64,000 bases of DNA from Ascaphus truei (GCA_036426205.1 CM071568.1:228310897-228374896), one strand, 5' to 3'. Positions 1 through 12,387 are shown, counted from the stretch's first letter. Numbers and translations are program-made. The notes: a model not told the origin generated them from the letters alone.

Positions 1-30
1 GCAAATGTATAGGTTTGTCAAACACTGTTA

Positions 31-210
31 ATATATGTATATATGTTTATGTATATATGTATATGTATATATGTATATGTGTATGTGTATATATGTATGT
101 GTATATGTGTATATGTATATATGTATATGTATATATGTATATGTGTATATGTATGTGTATATGTGTATATGTATATATGTATAATATATATAATATGTGT
201 GTGTGTGTCA
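31..210. repeat. TATG/GTATAT-type microsatellite
   Basis: Alternating purine-pyrimidine repeat built from GTATAT, GTATGT and GTGTAT units, ending in AT and GT runs. The open frames across it are low-complexity artefacts rich in Tyr, Val, Met and Cys. Confidence 0.95.
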
Positions 211-234
211 ATAGGAGTGCTAGTGGGCGAGGCT

Positions 235-475
235 AAATGTATACAACAAAAAACAAACAAAGATGCCCAAAACCACTTCCAATGTGACAAAAATACACAG
301 TGCAATACCTATATATTCTCTTGAAAAAGGGTCATTTAGTGCAACCCTTTGGCCAAAGCGTCTGAAGCCCGCTAGTCAACTTCAAGGCATGACCGTTAGC
401 AGGTCCTAACACTCCCTGAGTTAGGTATTGTCACATTGGAAGTAGTTTTGGGCATCTTTGTTTGTTTTTTGTTCT
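235..475 (-). repeat. Inverted-repeat element, family A copy 1
   Basis: The ends are inverted copies of each other (about 242-292 and 428-474; shared words include GATGCCCAAAACCACTTCCA and its complement). The interior at about 330-420 matches, on the opposite strand, the segment at 25600-25690: both hold GTTAGGACCTGC, CTTTGGCCAAAG and ACTAAATGACCCTT. This is a dispersed family also seen at 25229-25720 and 28459-28675. Its class is not recognised. No coding potential. Confidence 0.6.
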
Positions 476-480
476 ATTTA

Positions 481-1040
481 TATAATCAACCCTGTCGCTG
501 TAGGGTTGAGCCTTTTTTTTATACCTGATGCCCATCTTTTTTACCAAATCAACTACCTCACTATGGTTATGGCCCAGCGATCCTGAAATTCACGTCAATA
601 CAGTTAACCAAGACTGCTGCGTCATAACACATATCAAAACTTGGTTAATCCTGACGCATGTACATATTTCTAATTCATTTTATTTGTTTCTAACCCTTTC
701 CTTTGTTTATGCAAAAGCCCCATTTCAGAGCCTGGATGGGAGTGACGTCAAGTTTATGAACTAACATAATGTTAACCTTACTGGACTTAATAGTGTAGAT
801 GCGATGTTAGGGTAAGTGCCTCTTTTGCATCTAATTTTTACTAATGGACGTTACAGTTAATGCAATGCTCTTTATGGCAGAAACACTGACAACGTTATTG
901 GAAGATTTGTGGTAAGGCTTAATGTGTCATTAAATTAGGTAAACGTCACGTTAAGTTACTTAACTTTGTGGATCTGGGCCTAATTCGCCAGAACAAGCAA
1001 ATAGAGAAAGGCAAAGTTTTCCTAGTTCGGTTCAAAAATG
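481..1040. other. No gene recognised
   Basis: AT-rich unique-looking sequence; short open frames only. No TIR, LTR or RNA signature seen. Confidence 0.6.
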
Positions 1041-1042
1041 AT

Positions 1043-1748
1043 TGTGTATATAATGCTTATGCTCACCACAAACCAGGGCCGGACCGCGGGGCTGAGGTGG
1101 GGATGTGAAAACTCCAACCTTAGACTGCGAAGCCGGGTCCGGGAAAACTTCAGCGTAGGTGCTGCAGCGCGATGGGACCCTGGTAGAGGTAACAGGAACA
1201 TGGTGAGGGAGAAGGCCACGGGAATCCAGGAGTGCAGACACGCCACAGGAAACACTGAGGACGTCAATGTAGCCGCTTCAGCGCGCGAACACGAAGTCTG
1301 CCAAGAGGAAGGAAAGCAGCACTGGGGCTACTTAGCAGAAAGGCTTTAGGAAGCAGGAGTCTTCATCACAGGGGCTTCAGCATAGGAATAGCCTCCGCTT
1401 GGAGGAGGCGAAGAACCAGAAGCCACAGCGGGGATCCAGGGCTTCAGCACGGGAAGACAGGTAAGGCTGAGGGAGAACAGAGCAAATGCACAAGGAGGCC
1501 TAGCAGGCCAAACAGAGAAGTCTGTGGCAAGCACAGTTACTTGAAAAAGAATTGCAAAGTCTATGTTCAGCAACTTCCTGGGGGAAGGGCAGCAACTAAA
1601 TAGCACAGGAAGCCAATCAGGCCAGAGCTGCATAGGAGGTAGCAAGGAGCAGGTGATTCTTGATTGCAGGTTCAGGGAGGGTTTGTCTGGAGACTCACAA
1701 GCTCTGTAAGGATGAGTTCCAGCCAAACCCAGGAGCGGATTCCTTACA
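1043..1748 (-). mobile_element. GC-rich LTR-like segment
   Basis: A sharply GC-richer block. On the minus strand it begins TGTAAGGAATCCG, similar in style to the gypsy LTR start at 27636 (TGTCAGGAATCGG), and its other edge reads CACA. No matching target duplication was found, so the boundaries and the LTR assignment are tentative. The open frames in it have no recognisable domain. Confidence 0.3.
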
Positions 1749-1807
1749 ATCTACATTTATAACACAATTCAAACAAAGGAAATGTTCTTCAACGTTTGTA
1801 TGAATAC

Positions 1808-1844
1808 ATGAAAAGCTTGCTTCATGTTTTTGAAGCGAAACGTC
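1808..1844 (+). other. Weak hammerhead-like motif
   Basis: Contains ATGAAAA, a GCTT/AAGC stem, then GAAAC followed by GTC. Two core positions differ from CUGANGA and no stem I can be paired, so at most this is a decayed relative of the clearer motifs at 15484 and 36640. Confidence 0.15.
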
Positions 1845-1987
1845 TTTGCTGGCACCTACCACAAACCAAAATCTCATAGGACTAAAAGTGCTTCATGGAG
1901 ACGAAAACCTGTTACTGCCAGGCGTGTGCATGATTGTGTGCAATTTTGTGAGCACTCCTGCCCCCTTGCTGGCTAAAAGAAGCGGCT

Positions 1988-2112
1988 GGTGCCATCTGCA
2001 CATGCGCAGAATCGACTGGCACTGCCTGCACATGCGCAGACGCGACCAGCATTGCCAACCACATGCTCAGAAACGACCGGCGCCACCTGCACATGTGCAG
2101 AAGCGGCAGGAG
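1988..2112 (+). repeat. Short tandem repeat with CACATGCGCAGA units
   Basis: About four diverged units, each centred on CTGCACATGCGCAGA and followed by a CGAC-type spacer. The last two units carry CATGCTCAG and CATGTGCAG variants. Confidence 0.75.
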
Positions 2113-3150
2113 CCGCCCAAGGAGATACTGGGATCAGCGACACACACACACCTTTTGCAAGTAATGGCATTTACATACTTTATAATCAATCACAATCATA
2201 AAAATCAACACACAATTTCACTGGCAAAAGACAAAGAAGTTTCACTTAACATGAGCGTGCTCGGCACACACACACCCTTTTTTTTCTTTCTTCTTTTTTT
2301 CAGCATGTGTGTCTTTGTGGAAAATATCTGGGCAAAACATGATCCCTAAGCAGGATGGTATTGGAGTAAAATTCAGGACCTGTCAAAAGTGTTAAGGACC
2401 TATATTATGACGGAACATTGCAAAAAGTCTCAGGGTTAGCCTTCAATAGAAGGTTGCAACCCTGCTAGTAACGAATCTGTAAATGTCTATGTGTTCAGTG
2501 GTGAGTGGAGTGGAACTAGCAGTCGTTTCCAGAAAAATTGTCAGCAGTTTTTTACCTAATTAAAAAAGAAATTCCAGGAAAAAGTTTGGCTGAAAAACAA
2601 TATATATGGTGAGTTCAAAAAAGTGAAAGAAATAGACAAAAAAGTGACTAATAAAATTAATGATAAAAAGGTGCCATCCACATTGCGATAAAAACTCAGA
2701 AAAATTTACCAAAAAAAAGGAAGAGTCCAAACTGAGTTAGAAAAAATGAAAAAGGAATCGAAAAGGAATCAACTCCGTCTTACATAACAACTGGCATGGA
2801 GAAGTCTGCATCTTGCAGGATCTGGCTAGAAGTTTTCCTATAAAAATCCCACATTTTGTATAAAATATTGGCAGTGCTGTTGGGAGGTGCAGAGGAACAC
2901 ATTGAGCCTGAAGAGTTGTAGTGGGAGGCAGCTAAATGATTCTGTCTTCACTGGTCCTTTTCCTTCAGATCGTTTGACTTATTGTCAGTTGTTTTCAATG
3001 ATTTCCATAACGTTCGGCTTATTCTTATTTCTCAATTTTTCTCATATTTAGCTTCACTTTTTACTATTTTGCTTAGGTGAAAAATAAACCTGACCATACT
3101 GCCAAAACTTTGCCTGAAACACACTTTTCAGAGTACACTGAATACGGACC
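2113..3150. other. No gene recognised
   Basis: AT-rich DNA with A-rich runs around 2600-2770. No open frame with a recognisable domain. Confidence 0.6.
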
Positions 3151-3808
3151 TGTGACGGAGCGGCCTGTAGGTGAGGTCAGTAAGACACTTAGACAGAGGG
3201 TCAAGCTTAATTGTATTGGTTTATTAACCAGAAGACAACTAAACAATAGGAACCCTGTCCCTTTAAGTCCAAAAGAAATCATAAAATAAACACCTATTCC
3301 CTATAGGGAAACTAACTAAACATGGTGGCCCTTTCAAACGGCGCTGGCCAGTTAAACTGGTCCCCAGCCCAAAACATATACTATCTTATGCAAACCAACA
3401 TTTTTTTAACATTGCAGAGTCCTATTTATTGCTTATCTGTATTTGCAGGGGATTCCTATCCCAGGGCCTCTGTGTCGCTCTTTCAGTTATTCAGAAACAC
3501 CGGTTCTGGGGAAAGGCTGTCCAGTCTGTGGTGATCTTTATCCTGGGTCTGATTCCCAGCTGGACCCCAGAGGCCTGCTTCCATCAGTCCTAGACTCCAT
3601 AACAACCAGGCTCCCTCCTGGTGGGGAGAAGTTTCACTTCCTCTCTCTCTCTGGGGGAAAGCAGTCACCCTGTCTCTGGCAACTTCCCGCCTTTTATTCC
3701 TGCTCAATCAGGCGTTCATTGTACACACCTGCCAGTTCAGGTATGAAACCTGACACCCGTGCAATTTCCTGCCCTGCAAAGGGAGTTTAACCCCTTGACT
3801 CCCCTACA
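3151..3808 (-). mobile_element. Probable solo LTR
   Basis: Starts TGTGACGGAG and ends CCCCTACA, so has TG...CA ends. The flanking 5-mers are GGACC on the left and GGGCC on the right, a 4/5 match that fits a decayed 5-bp target duplication. On the minus strand AATAAA lies near 3223-3230, placed as in the Gmr1-type LTRs at 46038 and 51035, which suggests minus orientation. No internal gag or pol sequence adjoins it. Confidence 0.5.
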
Positions 3809-4930
3809 GGGCCAAATAATGATTTTTGCAAACAAAACCAGTTCAGTTCTGTGTGCATTTTAAATGAAAATGAAATGTTGGGACTTTTTACATTTGGGGA
3901 TGTTTTTGGTGGTCCCTTTGTTATGTATTAAATTAGAAGACAAATTTCAAATTTTTGGTTTGAAAAAGCTACTGAAGCCGCATGTTTGGGGATATATTGA
4001 GTCTGGCACTAAATATGCCCATGCCTTTTTAGACCATTTTGAGACAGGGTTTCTCTTGTAACAAATTATCATGTGTAAGGTATTATTTATTCATCTCAAC
4101 AAAATGAGAGGTTATATACTGTATCACTGCACAAATCTAATTTTGTTAGAGCACTATGACCAAATGTCCACATGAGAACAGAAAGCATGGAAAAGTGTTG
4201 CATGTGCCAAGAAATAATGTATGTTTTTCTGGCATAAACCTGAAAACAAGCAGTGTAATCACTTGTCTTGTAAATAAATGCACTGACTTGGTTTGTTTGC
4301 TTTGTTAGTTTTATCATATTGTCAACCCAACATCACAGTTCTTTCTAATGGTATTTCACTTTTGTTAAAAGCCATTTTAGGCAGACGTTGATTGCTGAAG
4401 TTGTATAGAGCAACATGTGGTTTTACATTATATGTGATGAAAAACATTTTATTCGGAAGAAGTTGTACAGTATACTAATCCTGAAAATGCCTTTATGTAG
4501 TCTTATGTCATAGTTTAAGCATTAATCAAGACTATTGGACACGTTCGAAAAGTAAATAAGGCTCATGCATATTGACTCAAAGCAGGAAACCCTACATTGA
4601 TCAAAGTATAAAGGTTTATCACTTTGGACTGTATTCAATATAGACTAAGTGTTACAAAGTATTTAGTTATATGATGCCTATTTACTGTATTTCGCACATG
4701 CAGGCATAGGTATGTGTAAAGTGTGAAATAGATTGTTTTTTTGTCGTTCCTTTTTAAGATCCCTGCATTGACCCCTTTAGTTATCAGGATGTAATGTTGA
4801 GAGCTGTGGTTCCTCTAACATAATTCTAAACAACTAAAGGTAACGAGGCCATGAACCCTGTATTTTAACATGTTAGGGATGTGTTAATGTGACCTGCAAT
4901 ACTACTTTACTAGAACATTTCGTGTTCACT
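3809..4930. other. No gene recognised
   Basis: AT-rich intergenic-type sequence without recognisable repeats or coding domains. Confidence 0.6.
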
Positions 4931-4933
4931 TTG

Positions 4934-5050
4934 TCGCAGGGCTGGTCTTAGGGCAAGACGAGCAAGGCAGTTGCCTGGAGCCTCTTGCTCCCTCCTCTCC
5001 CTGCTCCTGTGGGTGCCGGGATCCAAACTCCACCTGACAGGAGAGGGGAG
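4934..5050 (-). repeat. Dispersed repeat, family B copy 1
   Basis: The reverse complement aligns by eye with 9583-9730: both contain GTCAGGTGGA, CAGGAGCAGGGAGAGGAGGG and a CTTGCTCG-CTTGCC stretch. A looser relative lies near 14985-15050. The family is not identified; no coding signal. Confidence 0.6.
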
Positions 5051-6352
5051 AGCTGGGAAGGTGCCGAACTGATGTAGGATTGCACCGCTACTCACTAGGA
5101 TCCTATAACATGGCCACATGAGAAGAGTTTGTCCCAGTAGCTGTCACCAGGATGTCTGGGAATCAGCCCTACAAGCAGATCCCCGTCCACAGTATTCAGT
5201 AACCCCTGAGGAAGTAGCAGTTCCAGAACAGGGCAGGAGAGTGACAGTAACGTTACACAGAACAGGATCTCAGCATGGGCAAAATAAAAGGGGACTCCAA
5301 GATAGTATTATAAGGTGGGGCATGGTCGACAGTATGAAGCCACTACTGTATCAAGTAAATGTGCCTCCCACAAGTGTTAAGAGTGGGCACTCAGGGAAGA
5401 TATGTATCAAGAGTGATAGTGGTATGGATGAAATGAAGTACAACTATGTCAATCTACATGATATTACACCTCCATGTTCCAGAAGGAGCGGGATCATCCC
5501 AGAATATAGAAAAACACAATATAGTGTACACTGTGTATATAAATGATGATGATATGACACTGAACTTGGCCCATATGCCAGCCCACTTACTAGAGAAAAG
5601 ATCAAATAGAGCTCATCAAATGTTGTAATGTGTCTTCTTGCTGCTGATATGTCTTTAAGATCCCAGGTCTGTATATAATCAGGTATACTGCAGCTGTTCC
5701 CCAGGTGCTGCATGTGGATCTATCCTCAAGACAAAAAAGCAGACATAGTGTATTCCAAAAGACACAAAGTTTTAGTGGGCTATAACACAGAATACTCACA
5801 TTTTGCGTAAATACCTGATTATATACAGAGGTCTTGCTGGCATAATACAAGCGATCACTAATAATGATCAAATGTCTACTGTGTAGGTAAATAAGTACTG
5901 TGTTATTTACTCCTCATCTTGTCATTGATTCACCTATAGATGGAGGAGTGCCTCATAATCCACAAGCGTATGCTCTCAGATTTACTGGTATATATTGTTC
6001 CAGGGCAGAGTATAATGCAAATTCACCAGTTCCAATGTAGGTCAGCATGCCTCTGATCAGAATCAGCATGCCTCTGACTAGAATATTGCTTATATAAAGC
6101 CATAGGCTGCATGCACAGTAGATATAGCCACAACAGTCCATTCTAAACATACAAATGTATATTAGATTAGGTGAGTCTTGATATTTGGTCACCTTCAGAT
6201 TCATACATCAATATCAGGAAGGCATAAGTAGGGCTCAAACGGTCTTCATATCAATCTCATTCCAGATGCATGTATCAACACAGGATTTTTTTTCATCTAC
6301 ATATATGATTTGTTCGTTATTATTACTTGCCCTGCAGTCATTTTGAAAAACA
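5051..6352. other. No gene recognised
   Basis: Unassigned sequence. The 142-codon open frame at 5118-5546 has no domain I recognise and overlaps the edge of a repeat, so it is not called as a gene. Confidence 0.55.
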
Positions 6353-6368
6353 GTCAATTCACAGTGTT

Positions 6369-7050
6369 GGAAACAAAAAGAAAACAGCGCACAACGCCAA
6401 ATAGTGAAGCAAGTAATAAAAATGTATTACAATAATAGTGGGGTATAAAATCTGCGTACATCAAATAGAGAAAACATAAGCATTTGGTGTATATCACACT
6501 TGTTTACCACTCCAGGGTTGTAGACAGGGGAATCTGGTAATCAGCTTTCTCTGCAGGAGCCTCTGTGACACTCTTTGTCCAGCTGGAAGCTGCTTTCAAG
6601 GGAGTTCCTCAGCAGCAGTCTGGCTCCTCTGCAGGTTCAGGCACTCACTGGAAACGAGTCTCAGGTGGCAGTATGCCTCTTCCAGGGTTTTTTTTCCCCT
6701 TTCTTACAGTCCTCTGTTTCTCCTATGGAGATTTCAACATTTTTTTCAGCTGCAGCAGTGGCAGGGCAGTTCAGAGCCGATGGAGAGGCTCAGCAAACAC
6801 TTCCGCAATTGCATGCGCCTGCACAGCGTGCCACGATGTCGCTCCGTCACGTGGTGTAGCGGGGTGACGTCACAGTTCCCGTGGCAATAGTGAAGGAGCA
6901 GGAGAAAGTCCTTTAGAGTCTCTATAGCGGCGCAAAAACCGCTTCAATCAGCAAAAAAAACCCCAAATGATAATGAATTAAATGCAGATACAGGGGATAT
7001 TAAAAAACAATATAATGGCATAGACTAAATACTCCAAAGCGGCGTACATC
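6369..7050 (+). repeat. Left inverted arm of the Penelope-like insertion
   Basis: Starts at the target duplication with GGAAACAAAAAGAAAACAGC and runs to about GTACGCCGC. It is the inverted counterpart of 7925-8592, with scattered substitutions and small indels; the T-run near 6690 and the CTTTCAAGGGAGTTCC stretch are recognisable in both. The 94-100 codon open frames in both arms are chance frames. Confidence 0.85.
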
Positions 7051-7468
7051 TACGTAATTCTTCAGGGAATAATTTGGCCATTACCCAGAGGTCTTAAGTA
7101 CCTCTCAGAGAGTCTCATTGGTCAGACTATTAAAGTTAGACCAATCATCTGAGCCATGGTCAAAGTGATAGGGAAGATATACTATTACTTTTTAAACAAA
7201 AACTTTATTGACAAAATCTAAAAAAACACAAATAGACAAATAACTAACCTATAATCAGCTACCAAAATATATAAAAACCAGCTGGAATAAAGAAACACAA
7301 TATTAATATATCAAAAATTAAAATAGACATCTTGTAATCCTTTGCATATATGTATATAAAAAATAATTAAAGTATAAAGGATAAAGTGCAGCAGAGAAAA
7401 GGGAAACAGAGTAAGGAGAGTAATAGCATGTCATGGGTCTATTATGGATATGGGCTAATGATTAGAGT

Positions 7469-7925
7469 TTAATACAGTGCCCAAATATCAACATCCTCAT
7501 TAAGCCCCTTGGGGGACATGGTATCTAACTTATGTACAATAAGTCTCCTTAGAGGATAATAGTTTTAACTCTATCCCCCCCTCTTCTATTGACTGGAATA
7601 AATTGAATCCCCTTAAAAGTGAGACTAGAGGGGTCTTTACCAGGTGTAATATAAAAAGTGTCTTGAAAACACTATGTTTCTCAAACCCAATTTTGATGTT
7701 CCTGACATGTTCCTGAATACGGATTTTAAGGCACCGTTGGTTCTGCAACGTATTGATATCCACATGCACATTCCAACAAGTATACAATGTGTGTGGAGTA
7801 CATAAAATGAAGTCATCAATATAAAAACCTCTAGTGTGTTGTTTGATTTAAACGTTTGTTTTACAGGGTGTAGATACTTGCAGATACTGCATTTACCACA
7901 GGTATAATTACCTTTTGGTTTGGTG
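7469..7925 (-). pseudogene. Penelope-like GIY-YIG endonuclease remnant
   Basis: Penelope-like elements encode a reverse transcriptase followed by a GIY-YIG endonuclease. This is the C-terminal part of that protein. In order, the minus-strand frames show a Cys-rich CGKCSIC motif (about 7876-7905), a block with RIQEHVRNIK typical of the GIY-YIG helix that follows the active-site strands, and the end motif SPKGLNEDVDIW before a TAA at 7469-7471. The motifs fall in different frames, so at least one frameshift lies near 7535; the reverse transcriptase region is missing. Dead fragment. It sits between the two inverted arms. Confidence 0.7.
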
Positions 7926-8592
7926 CCGCGTTGGATGTATTTAGTCTATGCCATTATATTGTTTTTTAATATCCCCTGTATCTGCATTTAATTCATTATC
8001 ATTTGGGGTTTTTTTTTTGCTGATTGAAGCGGTTTTTGCCGCGCATAGAGACTCTAAAGGACTTTCTCCTGCTCCTTCACTATTGCCACGGGAACTGTGA
8101 CGTCACCCGCTACACCACTGACGGAGCGACATCGGGCACGCTGTGCAGGCGCATGCAATTGCGGAAGTGTTTGCTGAGCCTCTCCATCGGCTTGAACTGC
8201 CCTGCCACTGCTGCAGCTGAAAAAAAATGTAATCTCCATAGGAGAAACAGAGGACTGTAAGAAAAGGGGAAAAAAAAACCCTGGAAGAGGCATACTGCCA
8301 CCTGAGAACTCGTTTTCCAGTGAGTGCCTGAACCTGCAGAGGAGCCAGACTGCTGCTGAGGAACTCCCTTTGAAAGCAGCTTCCAGCTGGACAAGAGTGT
8401 CACAGAGGCTCTGCAGAAGAGCTGTTACCAGCATTTCCCCTGTCTACAACCTGGAGTGGTAACAAGTGTGATATACACCAAATGCTAGTTTTCTCTATTT
8501 GATGTACGCGATTTTATACCCCATATTATTGTAATCATTTTATACTTGATTCACTATTTGGCGTTGTGCGCTGTTTTCTTTTTGTTTCCATT
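7925..8592 (+). repeat. Right inverted arm of the Penelope-like insertion
   Basis: Inverted copy of 6369-7050, ending with GTTTTCTTTTTGTTTCC. A unique tail with TATATATAAG follows (8593-8796) up to the right target duplication. Confidence 0.85.
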
Positions 8593-8812
8593 TCTTAGAG
8601 TGTGTGGGGTGCTGAGCCACCCCCAATGTTTATAGCAGCAGACGCCCTTATCAACCACACGGTTATGATATAATTTTTTATATAATCACTTATTCACTTG
8701 GTATTGTGGTTTATATAGTTTATTTATGGTTTAGTCACTGCACTTTATTTATCTATATATAAGTAGGAGTTAGATAGTAGCGCACAGTTTATTCTTGTCA
8801 ATTCACAGTGTT

Positions 8813-9582
8813 ACCAGTTCCAGGATTTGGCTCAAAGTAGATCCCCAAAGGGATATAAATGCAGGGATCCGACCACATGACACCACCGACACGCATTTCG
8901 CGAATTTATTTCCCATTAATAAGAGTTACAGAAGGACTGTCATGAATCTGTACCACACTGTACATATTTACTGGGCATTTGGGGGCTAAGAGCTTAGAAA
9001 GATTAGAAGTCCATGAATGTTTATTTTATTTTGGGATAAAAAAAGGAATATATGAATCTTACACCAAAACTGTAGGAAACAAAAACACTTTACACATGTA
9101 AATTACAGTTTATTGAAATTAACATAAAAACACTCATTAACTTCAGTGACAGAGGGAATGTCATGAATCTGTAACACACTCAATTGTTTACTGGACCTTT
9201 TGGGGACTGTGAACTAAGATTATATTTGAATTTTTATTGTGCAACAACATTTTATTGCTATAAAGGTAGTACAAAACCTTCATAAAACGTGCGCCGCATC
9301 TACATACAGATGTAGAAGATGTGATTGCAGCGCAGGGCCATGGCGGTCCCCATGGCAACGCAACGCTACATGAGGCGGCCGCTCCAGAAAAGGTAAAGAC
9401 CACCCCCCCCTCTCTCTCAAAGATAAACAAACTCACATCTCGGTGAGAAGTGGTCCTGCTGGTCCGAGGACCCCGCACCTTCCTCCTCTCCCTCCCCTGT
9501 TGGCGCCGGAATCCAACTTCAAATCAGAGGGAGGAGCTGGAGGAGGAAGCGTGGGGGCCCCCCATCCTTCAGCTCCCCCCTC
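8813..9582. other. No gene recognised
   Basis: Mixed sequence. The minus strand at about 8870-8900 carries CGCGAAATGCGTG, faintly like the hammerhead-type motifs elsewhere, but too degenerate to call. The GC-rich part from 9290 has no recognisable domain. Confidence 0.5.
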
Positions 9583-9730
9583 CGGTCAGGTGGAAGTTGG
9601 ATCAGGGCCGACAGGAGCAGGGAGAGGAGGGACAGGAGGGAGAGGAGAGAGCACTGAGTCCCAGAAGGCTTGGGGACCAAAGCGGTCATCTTGCTCGCCT
9701 TGCCTTAAGGCCGCCATATATTTGTGGGTG
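9583..9730 (+). repeat. Dispersed repeat, family B copy 2
   Basis: Plus-strand counterpart of 4934-5050; purine-rich (GGAGAGGAGGG). The 93-105 codon frames across it are compositional. Confidence 0.6.
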
Positions 9731-10569
9731 AAAGTGGGCCCTCTTTTTGCGTGCAGGTAATGGAGACACAATGGTGTCTGCTCCCGCTGGCATGTTGAGT
9801 GTGTCACACTACAACGCGCCATTAGGAACAATAACGTCTGCTACATCTGTATGATGCATAGGTCATTGTTTGAAATACATTTTGATGCATTGCGTCAAGT
9901 TGAATACCTGATCGATATTAATTAAATGAAAACACAATTATGTGTTGTTTTTATACTATAAATAGTGTTAGTAAATATAAATTATTGGTGTATTATTATT
10001 TCTAATAGCAACACAGTGAAAATAATATATTTTCTTGACCGTGGTGAAGAAAATACTTTTTAGTTGATACTGTGACAGATCAGCGACTCTGTGTCAATGT
10101 CAGCAGAAGGTTAAAGCATGCTCTGTTTTAAAAACAAGGTATAATATACACCAACAAATAATTACATTTTACATTAATAAATTGCTGAATTTAACAGCTG
10201 CATAAAAAGGAAGGTACAGTAAGCTGTATAAATACTGGGAAATGGATCCACAGTCTTATCAATCAACATATGAACGTACACATCCTCAGATGCATCAATT
10301 ACAGACCCATAATAACCAAATATGTTTGAGCCTCCAAAATGCATAGAAGAGGGTGTAAACCAAAACCAAGTATATTCCAATCAATATGATCACTGAAGCA
10401 CAGGGTGAGATTAACCACTTTGGAGTACAGTTTATAGAATCTGCTCCTAAGTGGCTGATCACATTGTGAAAGGCCAAAAACTACTATTGACTTGAATGGC
10501 AGTTTTCGACCGATCATAATGTGAACAGCCGCATGGGAGTACTGATCTGGAAAGAGTTATTGCACTCAC
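9731..10569. other. No gene recognised
   Basis: AT-rich sequence. Short open frames only. Confidence 0.55.
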
Positions 10570-10660
10570 TCTGTACGCATTAAACCACAGAATATCACAG
10601 ATTTTCCATAGCATTCAATGGCAGTGATAACACAGAACATGACAGAATATCTCACCATAA
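10570..10660 (-). repeat. Small dispersed repeat, family C copy 1
   Basis: The reverse complement shares GTGAGATATTCTGT, CCATTGAATG-TATGGAAA and CTGTGATATTCT with 32108-32190. Class unknown. Confidence 0.55.
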
Positions 10661-10766
10661 CATGCTTGCTGTGAGCGCAGTATAACCACTGCCATTTGTA
10701 TATACTTGTAATGGGTATTCCCCCCCCCCCCCAATCGCAGATATAGTGTGGGGACGGAGAACATAC

Positions 10767-11500
10767 TGTGTTACCAGGTGTGGTGCTTTACCTGCTTGGC
10801 TCACAGGAGGGCTGAGCTTCCGCCACGGGGGAACCTGGGGCAATTATAGTACTAATAAGAGTAACCTTGTACTCGGTGCAGCGCCTCCACCTGCGATGGT
10901 TCCTAGCAGAGCAGGAATTGTTCCTCGCAGGACACATATAAATACTCGCACACCTTAAGTATGATAACCAATACTGTTTACTTTAGGAAACATAACACTC
11001 CATAAACATGCACAGAATGACGGGTGTCCCTCTCGGGAGGAGACACTAACTAATGCGCCTCACAGGACGCTTCCCCAACACAGGATGATCCCACCCCGTG
11101 TCCATAGGATCCACACCCAATGTCCCGCACTCTTGTAGAGAGATAGGATATGGGTGACTGCGCAGTCACTATTAAACTAAGGGCCCGTTGGTGGACTTGT
11201 TGACATAAAGTACCTGCCAAGCACTCCAGTGCTCGGATCAGCAATGACTTCGCAAAGGATCTGGCGCTCGAAGAACACCGGAACCACCTCCAGGACGATC
11301 CCACCCGGAGGACTGCTGCAGCCGCAACGATGAACTGCGCCCACGTCGCTGCACGGAGGCGCAGCGCCCGCTGAGTCCCTAACTGACTCTTATAACTACG
11401 GGGACAATACTGTACTATAGGCCGTCCCTACAGCACAGCAACCTTGATGGCTTAGGGGGAAACTCCTAGGGGCCTACAGGGGTTAATAGCCTGCTCCGCT
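10767..11500 (+). mobile_element. LTR-like sequence, family D copy 1 (right edge unclear)
   Basis: Begins TGTGTTACC and contains GGCTCACAGGAGG, GCTGAGC, CCTGGGG and GCAGCGCCTCCACC, in the same order as the minus strand at 51937-51800. A TATA-like ACATATAAATAC lies near 10930. The right end is not defined. The GC-rich sequence on to about 12240 may be more of the same element or another LTR; its open frames (up to 195 codons) show no recognisable domain. Confidence 0.45.
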
Positions 11501-12286
11501 CTCCTAACTCTTCCCAGTCCTGACTAACTAAGAACTAGCACTCGCAGCCACGCACTGCAACCTGCGGGGTGCGTACAGCAAACTTGCTGCACGCTAACAC
11601 TATGCCTTCTTGTCAGGCCTCACAGCACTGCCAGCCGTGACCCTGACAAGGCAGTACTCACATGCACTAAGGGCAGCGTCCCTATCTTGGGCCGTCCCTC
11701 AGCACTTACCCACTAACCAGGTGGGGAGTTGGGGCCTTACTTGGGATGTGGAGGACCTTACTCGGTGCAGGAGCTGCACTTGCTCCCTGCACCCTTCCTT
11801 CCCCTACAGCTCCCCAGCTCCAACTGACAAACCCCTGTCTGCACACAACATTGTTGCAACTCTGCAGCATGAGAATCTGCCAGCTCTATTGGCTTCAATG
11901 CTGCCTGTGACCAGGGTGAAAGTGCAGTCCCCAGAGGCTGCTGGGAATTGTAGTCCTTGGCACAGCTCTTTCCTATGGGGACCGCGTGCACGATCTTTAC
12001 TGCACATGTGCGACACTGTAATGGCCGCCGCTACGCTTAACTGTGCCTGCGCAACCTCCCAGAGCTCCGGCACACTGTCGATGGCCACCACTACCCTGGC
12101 CAACCTCTGCGCATTGCGCGAACCTCGCGCCGCAACCAAGATGGCAGTGCCCACAGGGAGAAGTCGCCATCCCCTTCCCCCACTGCCACAGGGGTAAGGC
12201 AGGGGGCAAAGGAAGATCAGGGGAACCATGAATCAGCCCCTTGGTGAAAGAACACACAATGTGATCTTGGAAGTATTTATATATAT
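11501..12286. other. GC-rich, unassigned, possibly LTR-derived
   Basis: CpG-containing GC-rich DNA with phrases such as TGGGAATTGTAGTCC. The open frames on both strands are compositional. No exon structure or domain recognised. Confidence 0.4.
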
Positions 12287-12365
12287 CCCTCTCTCTTGCC
12301 CCCTTACACTCTCCCCCTCTCTTTCCCCTTATTCTCTTCCACCTCTCCCTTCCCCTTAACACTCA
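12287..12365 (+). repeat. CT-rich block, copy 1
   Basis: Almost the same sequence recurs at about 14763-14843 (shared phrases include TTACACTCTCCCCCTCTCTT and ATTCTCTTCCACCTCTCCC). The two copies flank the big palindrome. Confidence 0.8.
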
Positions 12366-12387
12366 CTAGCCACTCCTATATATAAGA

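Larger units (their letters stand above)
6353..8812 (-). mobile_element. Penelope-like insertion with inverted arms and 16-bp TSD
   Basis: The 16-mer GTCAATTCACAGTGTT flanks the unit exactly at 6353-6368 and 8797-8812. Inside are two inverted arms, 6369-7050 and 7925-8592, the second followed by a unique tail to 8796. The centre holds, on the minus strand, a remnant of the C-terminal GIY-YIG endonuclease of a Penelope-like element. Inverted or tandem copies and variable target duplications are usual for this retroelement class. The reverse transcriptase part is absent. No coding frame is intact. Confidence 0.75.

Noticed and set aside
5118..5546. 142-codon open frame as a host gene
   Set aside because: No recognisable domain, no splice context, overlaps repeat DNA; the length is within chance for the window.
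8376..8396. CTGAGGA...GAAAGC in the right Penelope arm as a hammerhead
   Set aside because: No pairing for stem II between the core and GAAA, and GAAAG instead of GAAAC.
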